From assembly GCF_017573505.1 (NCBI RefSeq), contig NZ_JAGEOJ010000007.1, positions 372,001 to 436,000 of the forward strand: a DNA stretch of 64,000 nucleotides, in the 5' to 3' direction. Numbering within the stretch: the stretch's first letter is position 1; each line of letters starts with the position of its first letter. This DNA comes from Actinomadura barringtoniae. GTDB lineage: Bacteria > Actinomycetota > Actinomycetes > Streptosporangiales > Streptosporangiaceae. This document shows, in pieces, positions 56,611 through 64,000 of the stretch. Made by a program: the position numbers and the translations under genes. The notes below the pieces were generated by a model. It was not told the origin of the DNA. It saw nothing but the letters and a program-made list of their open reading frames with translations, and ran no database searches.

Positions 56611-58899
56611 ATGGGGCAACGGGGGCTGGTATCGGGCACTCCGGCGCGCACGCACGGGGCCGTCTTGATCAAGACGGTGGTCGGCGTCGCCGCGCTGGGC
56701 GTGCTCAGCTTGTTGATCTCGCTGCGTCCCGCCGCGGCCCACGCCGACCGGGTCCCGGCCGCCACGGCCGCGTCCACAGCCGCAGCCGCGCCCGCGCCCG
56801 CGCCCACGGTGGTCATCGGGATTCCGGGGCTGATGTGGAGCGACCTCGGCGAGCACCGGACACCGACGCTGTGGCGGCTGACCGGTGAGGGCGGCGCGGG
56901 CGGGCTCAGTGTCCGTACGACGCGCCCCAGCACCTGCCCGATGGACGGCTGGCTGACGCTGTCGGCGGGCCAGCGGGCCCGGATGGCGAACGGGAACTGC
57001 GGACTACCCTCGGCCCCCGTTCTGCCTGGTCAGCCCGTTTCCGGTGGGGTCGCGCCCCCCGAGGGCGGCGCCGTCGCCCCCGGCTGGCAGATGATCAAGA
57101 ACGACAACGCCCACACCTCGTACCACGCGCAGGTGGGCCTGCTCGGCGACGCCGTCCACAAGGCCCGGATGTGCACCACGGCGGTCGGGCCGGGCGCGGT
57201 CTTCGGGCTCGCGGACGGCTCCGGCAAGGTCGATCACTACGTCGCCTCTCCGGACAAGGCCACGGCGGCCGACTGGACGCGCTGCGGGCTCACCGCGGTC
57301 GAGATCGACGGCCTCTTCCGCACGTTCGTCAGCGCGGGCGTCGACCCCAAGGGCGACCAGGTCCCGGTCCCGCGCAAGAAGCGGCTGGCGGCGGCGGCCG
57401 CGGCGGACCAGCAGGTCGCCAAGGTCCTGGCCGGGCTGCCCTCGAACGCCGTCGTCCTCATCGCGGGCCTCTCCGACGTCAAGCCCCAGGCCCACCTCCG
57501 CGTCGCGATCGCCAAGGGAACCCCGTTCAAGCCGGGCTACCTGACCTCCAGCGCCACCCGCCAGGACGGGCTGGTCACCCTCACCGACCTGACCGCGACC
57601 GCGCTGCAGCTGCTGAACCTCCCGCAGCCCGAGCAGGCCGTCGGCTCACCGTGGGACGCCAAGGCCAGTGACGCGAGCACCGCGGACAAGGTCGAGACGC
57701 TCCGCGAGCAGGACGTCGCCGCGCAGGCGGTCCGCCGCGTCCAGGGGTCGTTCTTCCTGGTCCTGGGCAGCACGCAGCTCGTCCTGTACGGGATCGCGGC
57801 GCTGGCACTGCGGCGGCGCTGGAAGGGCCAGGGCACCCGCCTGCGGATCCTGAACGGCACGCGTTTCGTCGCTCTGTTCTGGGGCGCGATCCCGTGCGCG
57901 TCGTTCCTCGCCGGGCTGGTGCCCTGGTGGCAGGTCCCGCATCCCATCCCGGTCCTGATCGTCACGGTCCTGGGCTTCGGCGCGCTGATCGCCTCGGTCT
58001 CGCTCGCCGGTCCCTGGCGGGGATCGGTGACCACGCCCGGCCTGGTGATCGCCGCCATCACGGCGACCGTGCTCGCGCTGGACGTGATGACCGGCTCGAA
58101 CCTGCAGATCAACACGCTGCTGGGCTACACGGCGATCGTCGCGGGCCGCTTCTACGGCTTCGGCAATCAGGCGTTCGCGCTGTTCGCGGTGGCGGCGATC
58201 CTGACGGCGGCCTGGCTGGCCGAATACCCGCTGCGGCAGGGCCGTAAGGACCTCGCCATCGCGCTCGTCGCCGTGATCGGCGTGGCCGCGGTCGCGATCG
58301 ACGGCCTGCCCGCCTGGGGCGCCGACTTCGGCGGCGTGCTGGCCCTGGTACCGACGTTCGCCATGCTCGGCCTGATGATCTCCGGTCGCCGGGTGTCGCT
58401 GGTCAAGGTCGGGCTGTTCGGCCTGGCCGGCGTGGTGCTGGTGCTGGCGATCTCGTACTGGAACGCGCGGAGCGCCCACCCGACGCACCTCGGCCGGTTC
58501 TGGCAGGACCTGGTGAACGGGGACGCCTGGGGCACCGTCACCCGCAAGTTCGACTCGATGATCGGCAGCCTCGGGTTCTGGCCGTTCACGGTGCCGCTGG
58601 CGGGCGCGATCATCTTCCTCTACTTCGTGCTGATGCGGCCGACGCGCTGGCGGGCCTCGCTGCTGGACCGGGCGTACGCGCACAGCGACACGACGCGGCC
58701 CGCGCTGGTCTGCTCCCTCACCGTCGGAATCATCGGCACGCTGGTGAACGACTCGGGCGTGGTGATCCTCGCGGTCGCGTTCAGCCTCGCGATCCCGCTG
58801 GTGCTCGCGGCGACCGTCCGGGCGCTGGAGCTGGACGCTCCGGGCGGCGGCACGCCAGGATCAGCGCGACCAGAACCCCGGTCAGCGCCAACGGGATGA
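56611..58899 (+). CDS. membrane protein with outer alkaline-phosphatase-like domain
   Basis: The 762-residue protein starts at ATG 56611, and TAACCT 7 nt upstream suggests a leaderless transcript. After one membrane helix (about 20-40), an outer domain (about 65-340) begins VVIGIPGLMWSDLGEHRTPTLWRL and has VRTTRPSTCPMDGWLTLSAG, an alkaline-phosphatase/sulfatase superfamily pattern without all metal ligands. About nine membrane helices follow (about 375-740). It is a conserved actinobacterial protein next to mannosyltransferases and may modify a glycolipid. The last 119 bp overlap the opposite mptB gene. Confidence 0.75.
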   Translation: MGQRGLVSGTPARTHGAVLIKTVVGVAALGVLSLLISLRPAAAHADRVPAATAASTAAAAPAPAPTVVIGIPGLMWSDLGEHRTPTLWRLTGEGGAGGLSVRTTRPSTCPMDGWLTLSAGQRARMANGNCGLPSAPVLPGQPVSGGVAPPEGGAVAPGWQMIKNDNAHTSYHAQVGLLGDAVHKARMCTTAVGPGAVFGLADGSGKVDHYVASPDKATAADWTRCGLTAVEIDGLFRTFVSAGVDPKGDQVPVPRKKRLAAAAAADQQVAKVLAGLPSNAVVLIAGLSDVKPQAHLRVAIAKGTPFKPGYLTSSATRQDGLVTLTDLTATALQLLNLPQPEQAVGSPWDAKASDASTADKVETLREQDVAAQAVRRVQGSFFLVLGSTQLVLYGIAALALRRRWKGQGTRLRILNGTRFVALFWGAIPCASFLAGLVPWWQVPHPIPVLIVTVLGFGALIASVSLAGPWRGSVTTPGLVIAAITATVLALDVMTGSNLQINTLLGYTAIVAGRFYGFGNQAFALFAVAAILTAAWLAEYPLRQGRKDLAIALVAVIGVAAVAIDGLPAWGADFGGVLALVPTFAMLGLMISGRRVSLVKVGLFGLAGVVLVLAISYWNARSAHPTHLGRFWQDLVNGDAWGTVTRKFDSMIGSLGFWPFTVPLAGAIIFLYFVLMRPTRWRASLLDRAYAHSDTTRPALVCSLTVGIIGTLVNDSGVVILAVAFSLAIPLVLAATVRALELDAPGGGTPGSARPEPRSAPTG

Positions 58900-60301
58900 C
58901 CACCGGCCGGACCGCGGTGAACAGCCAGGACAGCCCGTCCGGCAGCCGGATCAGCTTGGGATCGCGGGCGGGCAGGTAGGCCAGGCTGAGCGCCCCGGTG
59001 TGCGCGAGCAGGATCGCGTCGAAGCGCGACCAGGGGAGCAGCGCGATCACCGCCCAGCCGAACCCGTCGTACCAGGGCAGCTCGTACGGCGCCGCGAACA
59101 GCCAGGCGATCACCAGCGCGGCGGCGATCCGGCGGCTCTGCCCGGCGGGCTCGTCCCGTTCACCGGGCAGGGCGCGGGCCAGCAGCACGACCAGCACGAC
59201 CATCAGCGCCAGCCAGCCGATCTTGATGATGGTGCGCTGCCCGCCGCGGCCGAGCAGGGTGTCGACCAGATGCCAGGGCGTGGCGAACGAGACCATGTTG
59301 CTGGCGTTCCGCACCTGGTCGAACGCGTGCGAACCGGCGGCGGTGAACGCGATCAACGCGACCAGCCCGGCGCCGCCGAACAGCGCGACCAGCCCCCACC
59401 AGGCGCGACGATCCCGTTCGGAGAACGCGCGCCGCGGCAGGACCCAGGCCGGTCCGCCTCCGACCAGCGCGGCCGGAAGCTTGATCGCCACGCCCGCGCC
59501 GACCAGTGCGCCCGTCGCCAGCGTTCGCCACAGGCCCGCGCGTTTCGCCGCCGAGAAGAGAGCGACCGAGGCGACCATCGGCGCGATCGCGAGCACGTCG
59601 TTGTGCGCGCCCGCGACCAGGTGGAACAGCAGCAGCGGGTTGCACGTCCACAGCAGCACGCCGCGCAGCCGCCCGGGCTCGCCGCCCGCGCTCCGGTAGA
59701 GCACCAGCGCCGTGATCACGAACGCCAGCGCGTTGGTGACCGACAGCACGAAGACGGTGAGCCGCATCGACTCGCCGCCGATCCACGAGGCGAACGCCTC
59801 CTGCGCGGTGGCGATCGGCCCGTACACCGACGGCGTGGTCCGCCACTCCTCGACCGCGCCGATCACCGGGTCGCCGGGCACGTCCACCGAGCGCGTGACG
59901 TACGGGTCGTGGCCGGTGACCGCCATCCGCCCGTACGCCGCGTAGTTGAGATGGTCACCGGAGCCGATCGGCGGCATGAACGAGAACGCCGCCGTGACCA
60001 GCAATCCGGCGATGAGCAGCGGGAACGGCCGAGGCCGCCAGCCCCGCCGTACGGCCGGCATGCACAGCCCGAGCCCGGCCACCCCGGCCAGGATCCCTGC
60101 CGCGACAAGGCCGATCACCAGGTACGGGGAGGGATGGACGGTCAGAGAGTAGGGAGGCTGACCGGACTTTCCGGGGAGAGCGGGCTGCATCGCCGACGGG
60201 CCGAGCAACGCCGTGACCAGGAAACACGCGACGCTGCCCCCGACGAGGCCGAGTCCCGCACCTCCCAGCCGCCGGCCGCCGGCCGCGTCGGCAGAGGTCA
60301 C
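58781..60301 (-). CDS. mptB: polyprenol-phosphomannose alpha-1,6-mannosyltransferase, MptB type
   Basis: The 506-residue protein has about twelve membrane helices and the MptA/MptB motif FMPPIGSGDHLNYAAYGRMAVTGHDPY in the first outer loop, followed by GPIATAQE and GAHNDVLAIAP. It starts at GTG 60301, sharing GTGA with the stop of the GT2 gene. MptB-type enzymes build the mannan core of lipomannan. The C-terminal ~40 residues are Pro/Arg-rich and overlap the convergent gene. Confidence 0.88.
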   Translation of the reverse strand: MTSADAAGGRRLGGAGLGLVGGSVACFLVTALLGPSAMQPALPGKSGQPPYSLTVHPSPYLVIGLVAAGILAGVAGLGLCMPAVRRGWRPRPFPLLIAGLLVTAAFSFMPPIGSGDHLNYAAYGRMAVTGHDPYVTRSVDVPGDPVIGAVEEWRTTPSVYGPIATAQEAFASWIGGESMRLTVFVLSVTNALAFVITALVLYRSAGGEPGRLRGVLLWTCNPLLLFHLVAGAHNDVLAIAPMVASVALFSAAKRAGLWRTLATGALVGAGVAIKLPAALVGGGPAWVLPRRAFSERDRRAWWGLVALFGGAGLVALIAFTAAGSHAFDQVRNASNMVSFATPWHLVDTLLGRGGQRTIIKIGWLALMVVLVVLLARALPGERDEPAGQSRRIAAALVIAWLFAAPYELPWYDGFGWAVIALLPWSRFDAILLAHTGALSLAYLPARDPKLIRLPDGLSWLFTAVRPVVIPLALTGVLVALILACRRPERPAPAPGRSPRAPAGSRG

Positions 60302-61029
60302 GGGCGACGGCCGCGAAGCCGGGCCAGGCGCCGCGTCACGGCGGGGTCGCGCGTCGCGAGGGCACGGGCCACGTCGCGGAACTGCCGGCCGCGGTGCACC
60401 TGAGCGCGCCAGTCGGTGCCGGTGGCGCGGTGGGCCAGCGGCACCTCGACCTCCTCGACCCGGAAGCCCTTGCGGAGCAGGTCGATGGTCAGCGCGGTCT
60501 CGACCCCGAACCCGGCGGCCAGCGGACGCGCGGCCTCGAACGCGGCGCGGGTCAGGCAGCGCTGGCCGTTCAGCGGCTGGGTGGCCTCGAAACCGGTGGC
60601 GCGCTTGATGCCGTCGCGCGACAGCCGGACGACGAAGCCGTGCCCGCCGAGCTTCACCGTCGACGAGAACACCGCGATCGTCATGTCGGCCTCGCCGCGC
60701 CGCACCGGCTCGGCGAGCGGCGCCGCCTCGCGCGCGGTCTCGGCCAGGTCGGCGTCCAGGAACAGCAGGTGGCGGGGCTGGTCACGGCCGTCGTCCAGCA
60801 GCCGTACGGCCTCGGCGCCGCTCTCCATCGCCGCGCCCTTGCCCCGGTTGCGGCTGTGCCGCACGACGCGGGCGCCGGCCGACTCGGCCACCCGGCCCGT
60901 TCCGTCGGACGAGCCGTCGTCGACCACGACCACCAGATCGGCGCCGGGCAGCTCCAGGGCCGCCTTCACGGTCGCCGCGATCCGGTCCGCCTCGTCCTTG
61001 GCCGGGATGATCACCGCTACATCCTGCAT
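60298..61029 (-). CDS. family-2 glycosyltransferase (dolichyl/polyprenyl-phosphate sugar synthase type)
   Basis: From ATG 61029 the protein has 243 residues. The GT-A fold shows VIIPAKDEADRI, VVVDDGSSDGTGRVAE, RNRGKGAAMESG and FLDADLAETAREAAPL, like DPM1 and glucosyl-3-phosphoglycerate-like enzymes. It has no membrane helix. Coupling to mptB by a GTGA overlap suggests that it makes the polyprenyl-phosphate sugar donor, or primes the glycan extended by the neighbouring transferases. Confidence 0.87.
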   Translation of the reverse strand: MQDVAVIIPAKDEADRIAATVKAALELPGADLVVVVDDGSSDGTGRVAESAGARVVRHSRNRGKGAAMESGAEAVRLLDDGRDQPRHLLFLDADLAETAREAAPLAEPVRRGEADMTIAVFSSTVKLGGHGFVVRLSRDGIKRATGFEATQPLNGQRCLTRAAFEAARPLAAGFGVETALTIDLLRKGFRVEEVEVPLAHRATGTDWRAQVHRGRQFRDVARALATRDPAVTRRLARLRGRRP

Positions 61030-61115
61030 ACCGGCGATCGTAGCGACGACGGGCGCCCGCACAGGGCGGTCGCCACGCGACGGGCCGCATCCCGGGCGGG
61101 CGTCCGGGCATAAGG

Positions 61116-61146
61116 ACGACCCGCAGGGCGTGGCCCCGCGGGTCGT
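61116..61146 (-). terminator. terminator after the STAS gene
   Basis: ACGACCCGC (61116-61124) and GCGGGTCGT (61138-61146) form a 9-bp stem around a G/C-rich loop, about 33 bp after the STAS stop codon and before the glycosyltransferase unit. Confidence 0.7.
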
Positions 61147-61178
61147 TGACGGTTATGGACGGGTCAGGACGCGGGCGG

Positions 61179-61517
61179 TCAGCCGGCGTCCATCGCGGGG
61201 ACCGCGTCGGTCACGGAGAACACCGTGTCAAGCCCGGTGACCTGCAGGATCCGCTTCACCGCCGGGCGCGGCGCGGCCAACTCGAGCATGCCGCCCTGCT
61301 CCTTCAGCCGCTTCATGGCGGCGAGCAGCACGTTCATGCCGGTCGAGTCACAGAACTCGACACCGCTCAGGTCGACCACGATGCGGTCGACCTGCTGTTC
61401 GCGCAGCAGCCCGGCAAGGGCCGTCTGCAGGCGAGGCGCGGTGTACAGGTCGAGTTCGCCGGTCGCTGTGACGACGGCGTGACCTCCCTGAGACGCAGTC
61501 GAGACGTTTAGCTCCAC
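61179..61517 (-). CDS. STAS-domain anti-sigma factor antagonist
   Basis: Starting at GTG 61517 (MELNVSTASQGG) the protein has 112 residues, the usual STAS length. The core VVDLSGVEFCDSTGMNVLLAAMKR contains the phosphorylatable serine (DST) of SpoIIAA/RsbV proteins. It should bind an RsbW-like anti-sigma kinase and release a SigB/SigF-type sigma factor when dephosphorylated. Neither partner is in the window. The frame is open to 61604 without a binding site. Confidence 0.9.
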   Translation of the reverse strand: MELNVSTASQGGHAVVTATGELDLYTAPRLQTALAGLLREQQVDRIVVDLSGVEFCDSTGMNVLLAAMKRLKEQGGMLELAAPRPAVKRILQVTGLDTVFSVTDAVPAMDAG

Positions 61518-61850
61518 GCCCGGCACACTATCGGGCCGACGGCCGGCGAGCCAGGGAGTTCGGTAAGTCCCGTGTCGTTTGGGCGTGTCAGGGGGGTTCG
61601 GCACCGTGACAAGCCCCCATGATTCACCGAATACACGGCCATTCGGCGCGTCGGCCGCCGCATTCCTCGCCGCGGTCGCCTACATGATCACGATTCGCCG
61701 GTGTCCTGCCCGGACCGCCACCTGGCCGTCACCGGACCCGGTGAACTGGCCGATTCGCCCTTCACGCGCGCGCCGAGTGAGGGAGGCTGAGCAGGTGGAA
61801 CAGCGGAAGTGCCAGACGGCCACCGCCCCGCACCGGGGGATGAGCCGCAG

Positions 61851-62222
61851 ATGAAGGCCGAGCGAAGCGTCGATCCGCGCGAGGTCCGGCTGCGCGAACG
61901 GCTGCAGGCCATCCGGGCCCGCTCGGAGAAATCCAACTCGTGGAGATCCTCCACGCAGTACCTGTCCCGCCTGATCAACAAGTCGGGCTTCGTGCCCATC
62001 CGGACCCGCCTGTCGCGCGAGGACCTGACCTTCATCGCCGGGGCACGGGATGAAGTGATCACGTTCGCCGAGCTCGGCATCCGGCTGCTCGACCTGCACC
62101 GCCCCCAGGACGCGGGCGGCATCACCAGCGACCCCGACAGCCCGATCCGCCGCTGCCGCGCCTGCATGTGGCGCTGGCCCTGCCCGACGTTCCGCGCCAT
62201 CGACGAGGCCATCGAGCGCTGA
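61851..62222 (+). CDS. small conserved actinobacterial protein with CxxC and WPCPT motif
   Basis: From ATG 61851 (GGGGGA about 10 nt upstream) the protein has 123 residues. A basic helical N-terminus (RLRERLQAIRARSEKSNSWR) leads to a folded middle (GARDEVITFAELGIRLLDLH) and a C-terminal RRCRACMWRWPCPTFRAIDE, with three Cys residues that may bind a metal. This C-terminus is typical of small actinobacterial proteins of unknown role. The 61605-61850 gap before it has no gene. Confidence 0.7.
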   Translation: MKAERSVDPREVRLRERLQAIRARSEKSNSWRSSTQYLSRLINKSGFVPIRTRLSREDLTFIAGARDEVITFAELGIRLLDLHRPQDAGGITSDPDSPIRRCRACMWRWPCPTFRAIDEAIER

Positions 62223-62296
62223 GCCGTCAAGGCTGCTGCCCCGCTCCCCAAGGCCGCGGCGGCCCCCGCGAACGCCGCGACCATGGAGAGTCGTTC

Positions 62297-62384
62297 TCAG
62301 TCGGCTAGACGAACCGCTGTCAGTCGGCCAGGCGACCCGTTCTCAGTCGCCCAGGCGACCCGCTGTCAGTCGCCCAGGCGGAGG
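62297..62384. repeat. 23-bp tandem repeats running into the FG-GAP stop codon
   Basis: Three full 23-bp units beginning TCAGTCGGC or TCAGTCGCCCAGGCGAC lie at 62297-62319, 62320-62342 and 62343-62365. A fourth begins at 62366, where its TCA is the TGA stop of the FG-GAP gene and its next bases encode LRLGD. The array thus looks like repeated duplication of the gene's 3' end. Confidence 0.85.
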
Positions 62385-63814
62385 CCGAGCTGCGCGCCCT
62401 TGCCGCTCACCTTGAAGGTGCCGGGCCCGAACGCGAACGCGCCCGCGATCGGCAGGACGCCCGACGCGCGGCCCTTGATGAGGGTCACCGAACCGTCGCC
62501 GCGGTTCTCCCCCGGAGCGCCGATCGTCAGGTCGGCGCGGCCGTCACGGTTGTTGTCCCCCAGGGCGACCTGAGCGCCGAACGCGTCGCCGCGCTCCGCA
62601 CCGCCCGGCACACCCGCGGTGTCCTGCGACATCCACTGCGCGCCCGTGCCGGTCAGCCCGTTCGCCCGCCCGAAGAGCAGGTACGCGCCGCCCGCGCCAC
62701 CGGCGGAGCCGACCTTGACGCCCGGGGCGCCGACCGCGAGGTCGGCCTTGCCGTCGTGGTTGACGTCGCCCACCGACAGGTCGGCGCCGAAGCGGTTGCC
62801 GGCGGTGCTCGCGCCGGGGATCCCGGCGGTGTTCTGGCTGAACGAGGTCTGGGCCCACTGGTGGACGCCGTTCACCGAGCCCGCGAAGACGGTCACCCGG
62901 CCGCCGGTGTGGCCGCCGTCGCCCGGCTGGCCGATCGCCACGTCGGCGCGCCGGTCACCGTTGAAGTCGCCGACCGCGATCGGGCCGACCTCGGCGGAGA
63001 CGTTCGACTTCATGGTGAGCTCGTCCCGGTTCTTGGCCGACCAGATGCTGACGTCGTTGCGGTACTGCGTGGACTTGGGGTCCCGCCAGGCGAGCACGAT
63101 CTGCGGGTAGCCCAGGCCGAGGATGTCGCCGCTGTAGACCATGGCGGTGACGGGGCTCAACGCGGTGGACCGCGCACCCGGAACGGCCAGCCTGTGCTGA
63201 ACGGCCCGCGCCGACCTCGCGCCCGGGTCGTAGGCGAACCAGCCCCAGCCGTAAGTGCCGGAGTAGGCGAAGTCGGCGTGGCCTCCGTGGTTGAAGTCTC
63301 CAGCCGTCAGGGAGAGCCCGACCCGCTCGTTGGCTGAGGAACCGGAAACGCCTGAGCTGTAGGCATGGGTGGAGAGCCCCGACTTGGTCCCGTAGAAGAC
63401 CGTGAAGCTGCCGACGTTCTTCTTGGAGGAGTCCTCGTCGGGGGAACTGACGACCAGGTCCGCGCGACCGTCCCGGTTGAAGTCGGCGGAGGTCACGGCG
63501 TAACCGAAGTGGTCGCCCGCCTCGGCCGCGCCGGGGACGCCCTTGGTGTCCTGGGTGAGGACCTGGCGCTTGCCGGTGTTGAGGCCGCCGCGCGAGCCGT
63601 AGGTCACGGTGACGAAGCCGGCGCCGGCCTTGCCGCTCACCTTGCCGTTCGGGCTGCCGATCGCCAGGTCGCGGTAGCCGTCGCCGTTGAAGTCGTACGG
63701 CTTGGCGGGCGAGGCGGCTGAGGCGGCGGGCGCCAGGGCGGTGAGGCCGAGGGCGCCGACGCAGCCCGTGACGGCGACACCGGCGACCAGCCGGGGGAGG
63801 ACACGCTTGCGCAA
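62366..63814 (-). CDS. secreted FG-GAP (integrin-like) repeat protein
   Basis: The 482-residue protein starts at TTG 63814 with a signal peptide (MRKRVLPRLVAGVAVTGCVG, cleavage near ASA). About seven FG-GAP repeats follow, each with a calcium loop such as DFNGDGYRDLAIGSP, DFNRDGRADLVVSSP, DVNHDGKADLAVGAP and DNNRDGRADLTIGAP. This predicts a seven-bladed integrin-type propeller exposed on the cell surface or released. It ends GKGAQLGLRLGD. A second gene of the same family follows upstream at the window edge. Confidence 0.9.
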   Translation of the reverse strand: MRKRVLPRLVAGVAVTGCVGALGLTALAPAASAASPAKPYDFNGDGYRDLAIGSPNGKVSGKAGAGFVTVTYGSRGGLNTGKRQVLTQDTKGVPGAAEAGDHFGYAVTSADFNRDGRADLVVSSPDEDSSKKNVGSFTVFYGTKSGLSTHAYSSGVSGSSANERVGLSLTAGDFNHGGHADFAYSGTYGWGWFAYDPGARSARAVQHRLAVPGARSTALSPVTAMVYSGDILGLGYPQIVLAWRDPKSTQYRNDVSIWSAKNRDELTMKSNVSAEVGPIAVGDFNGDRRADVAIGQPGDGGHTGGRVTVFAGSVNGVHQWAQTSFSQNTAGIPGASTAGNRFGADLSVGDVNHDGKADLAVGAPGVKVGSAGGAGGAYLLFGRANGLTGTGAQWMSQDTAGVPGGAERGDAFGAQVALGDNNRDGRADLTIGAPGENRGDGSVTLIKGRASGVLPIAGAFAFGPGTFKVSGKGAQLGLRLGD

Positions 63815-63947
63815 CTGAACGGACCTTCCGGAACGAGCACGTCTGTATGACGCGCGATACAGAAGTGACGTGTGTCCAGAATGCGCGGTTTACCCACCCG
63901 GAAAACTTTCCTTACTAATCCGGAGTTCAGCCGATCTCATCGCTGGT

Positions 63948-64000
63948 TCAGTGGCCCAGCCGGTTGCCAAGATGCGCTCCCTTGCCCCGTACACCGAGGG
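63948..64000 (-). CDS. second FG-GAP protein, extreme C-terminus (cut by window end)
   Basis: The minus frame ending at TGA 63950-63948 reads LGVRGKGAHLGNRLGH, which matches the C-terminus KVSGKGAQLGLRLGD of the neighbouring FG-GAP protein. So a tandem paralogue on the same strand ends here and its gene lies mostly beyond the window. The 133 bp between them (63815-63947) hold the promoter of the downstream copy. Confidence 0.75.
   Translation of the reverse strand, partial: LGVRGKGAHLGNRLGH

Overview
The window is about 64 kb of very GC-rich DNA. Gene content and codon use point to an actinomycete, most likely a filamentous member of the Streptosporangiales (Actinomadura-like). That placement is inference. 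It rests on a proteasome activator (Bpa/PafE), MptB-type polyprenol mannosyltransferases, an ECF sigma factor fused to its own anti-sigma segment, a SigE-family sigma factor, frequent GTG/TTG starts and many ATGA/GTGA overlaps. I saw no rRNA, CRISPR array, insertion sequence, integrase or phage structural gene. Three tRNA genes are present: Arg-ACG, Ser-GCT and Ser-TGA.

Layout. 1-1.9 kb: the tail of an AAA ATPase, a small Cys-rich membrane protein, tRNA-Arg, a lipoprotein and tRNA-Ser. 1.9-3.8 kb: a secreted beta-propeller protein with a palindromic operator, and an orphan DeoR repressor. 3.8-9.2 kb: a signalling and envelope block with a histidine kinase, a processive family-2 glycosyltransferase, a 56-residue membrane protein, an OmpR-type response regulator and, translationally coupled to the regulator, a membrane protein with about 38 heptad repeats. 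9.2-16.6 kb: a complete mannitol-type PTS unit (DeoR, PfkB kinase, EIIC, EIIB, EIIA, zinc dehydrogenase, HPr, EI), with the histidine kinase gene 7 nt behind EI. 16.9-24.8 kb: a secreted protein of unknown function, an MFS/TetR drug-efflux pair with three operators, a paralogue of the heptad-repeat protein, a LysR/TDT transporter pair and a secreted Ig-like protein. 24.8-31.2 kb: a class III cyclase, a MerR regulator, the membrane-anchored sigma/anti-sigma fusion, an acyl-CoA synthetase and a SigE-family sigma factor. 31.5-35.5 kb: a Cys-rich double-psi-barrel protein coupled to a MauE-like membrane protein, then an AAA+ ATPase with a winged helix preceded by an exact actinobacterial LexA box. 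35.7-42.3 kb: WrbA, pirin and MarR, a small membrane protein, a VanY-like peptidase, an AlaX-like editing protein, a cupin and a DHFR-like reductase. 42.4-53.7 kb: a MinD-like ATPase with a huge Pro/Gly-rich N-terminus, a quinone oxidoreductase with Bpa, a HAD phosphatase, a secreted tyrosine phosphatase, SerRS, a histidinol-phosphatase-like gene broken by one missing base, a methyltransferase and a second Ig-like secreted protein. 53.7-61.2 kb: prephenate dehydratase and a mannan-type glycosyltransferase block. 61.2-64 kb: a STAS protein, a small Cys/Trp protein and two tandem FG-GAP proteins, the second cut by the window end.

How parts may work together. The PTS unit should import and phosphorylate a hexitol, oxidise it with the zinc dehydrogenase and feed glycolysis through the PfkB kinase. 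Its transcript probably continues into the histidine kinase, linking sugar uptake to the two-component system that sits beside the glycosyltransferase. The glycosyltransferase promoter carries CTTA direct repeats at 10-11 bp spacing. It also shares an exact 11-mer with the promoter of the secreted protein at 16.9 kb, so these genes may form one regulon. The least-described features are the LexA-box ATPase with its palindrome-rich flank, the response-regulator-coupled heptad-repeat protein, and the double-psi-barrel/MauE pair.
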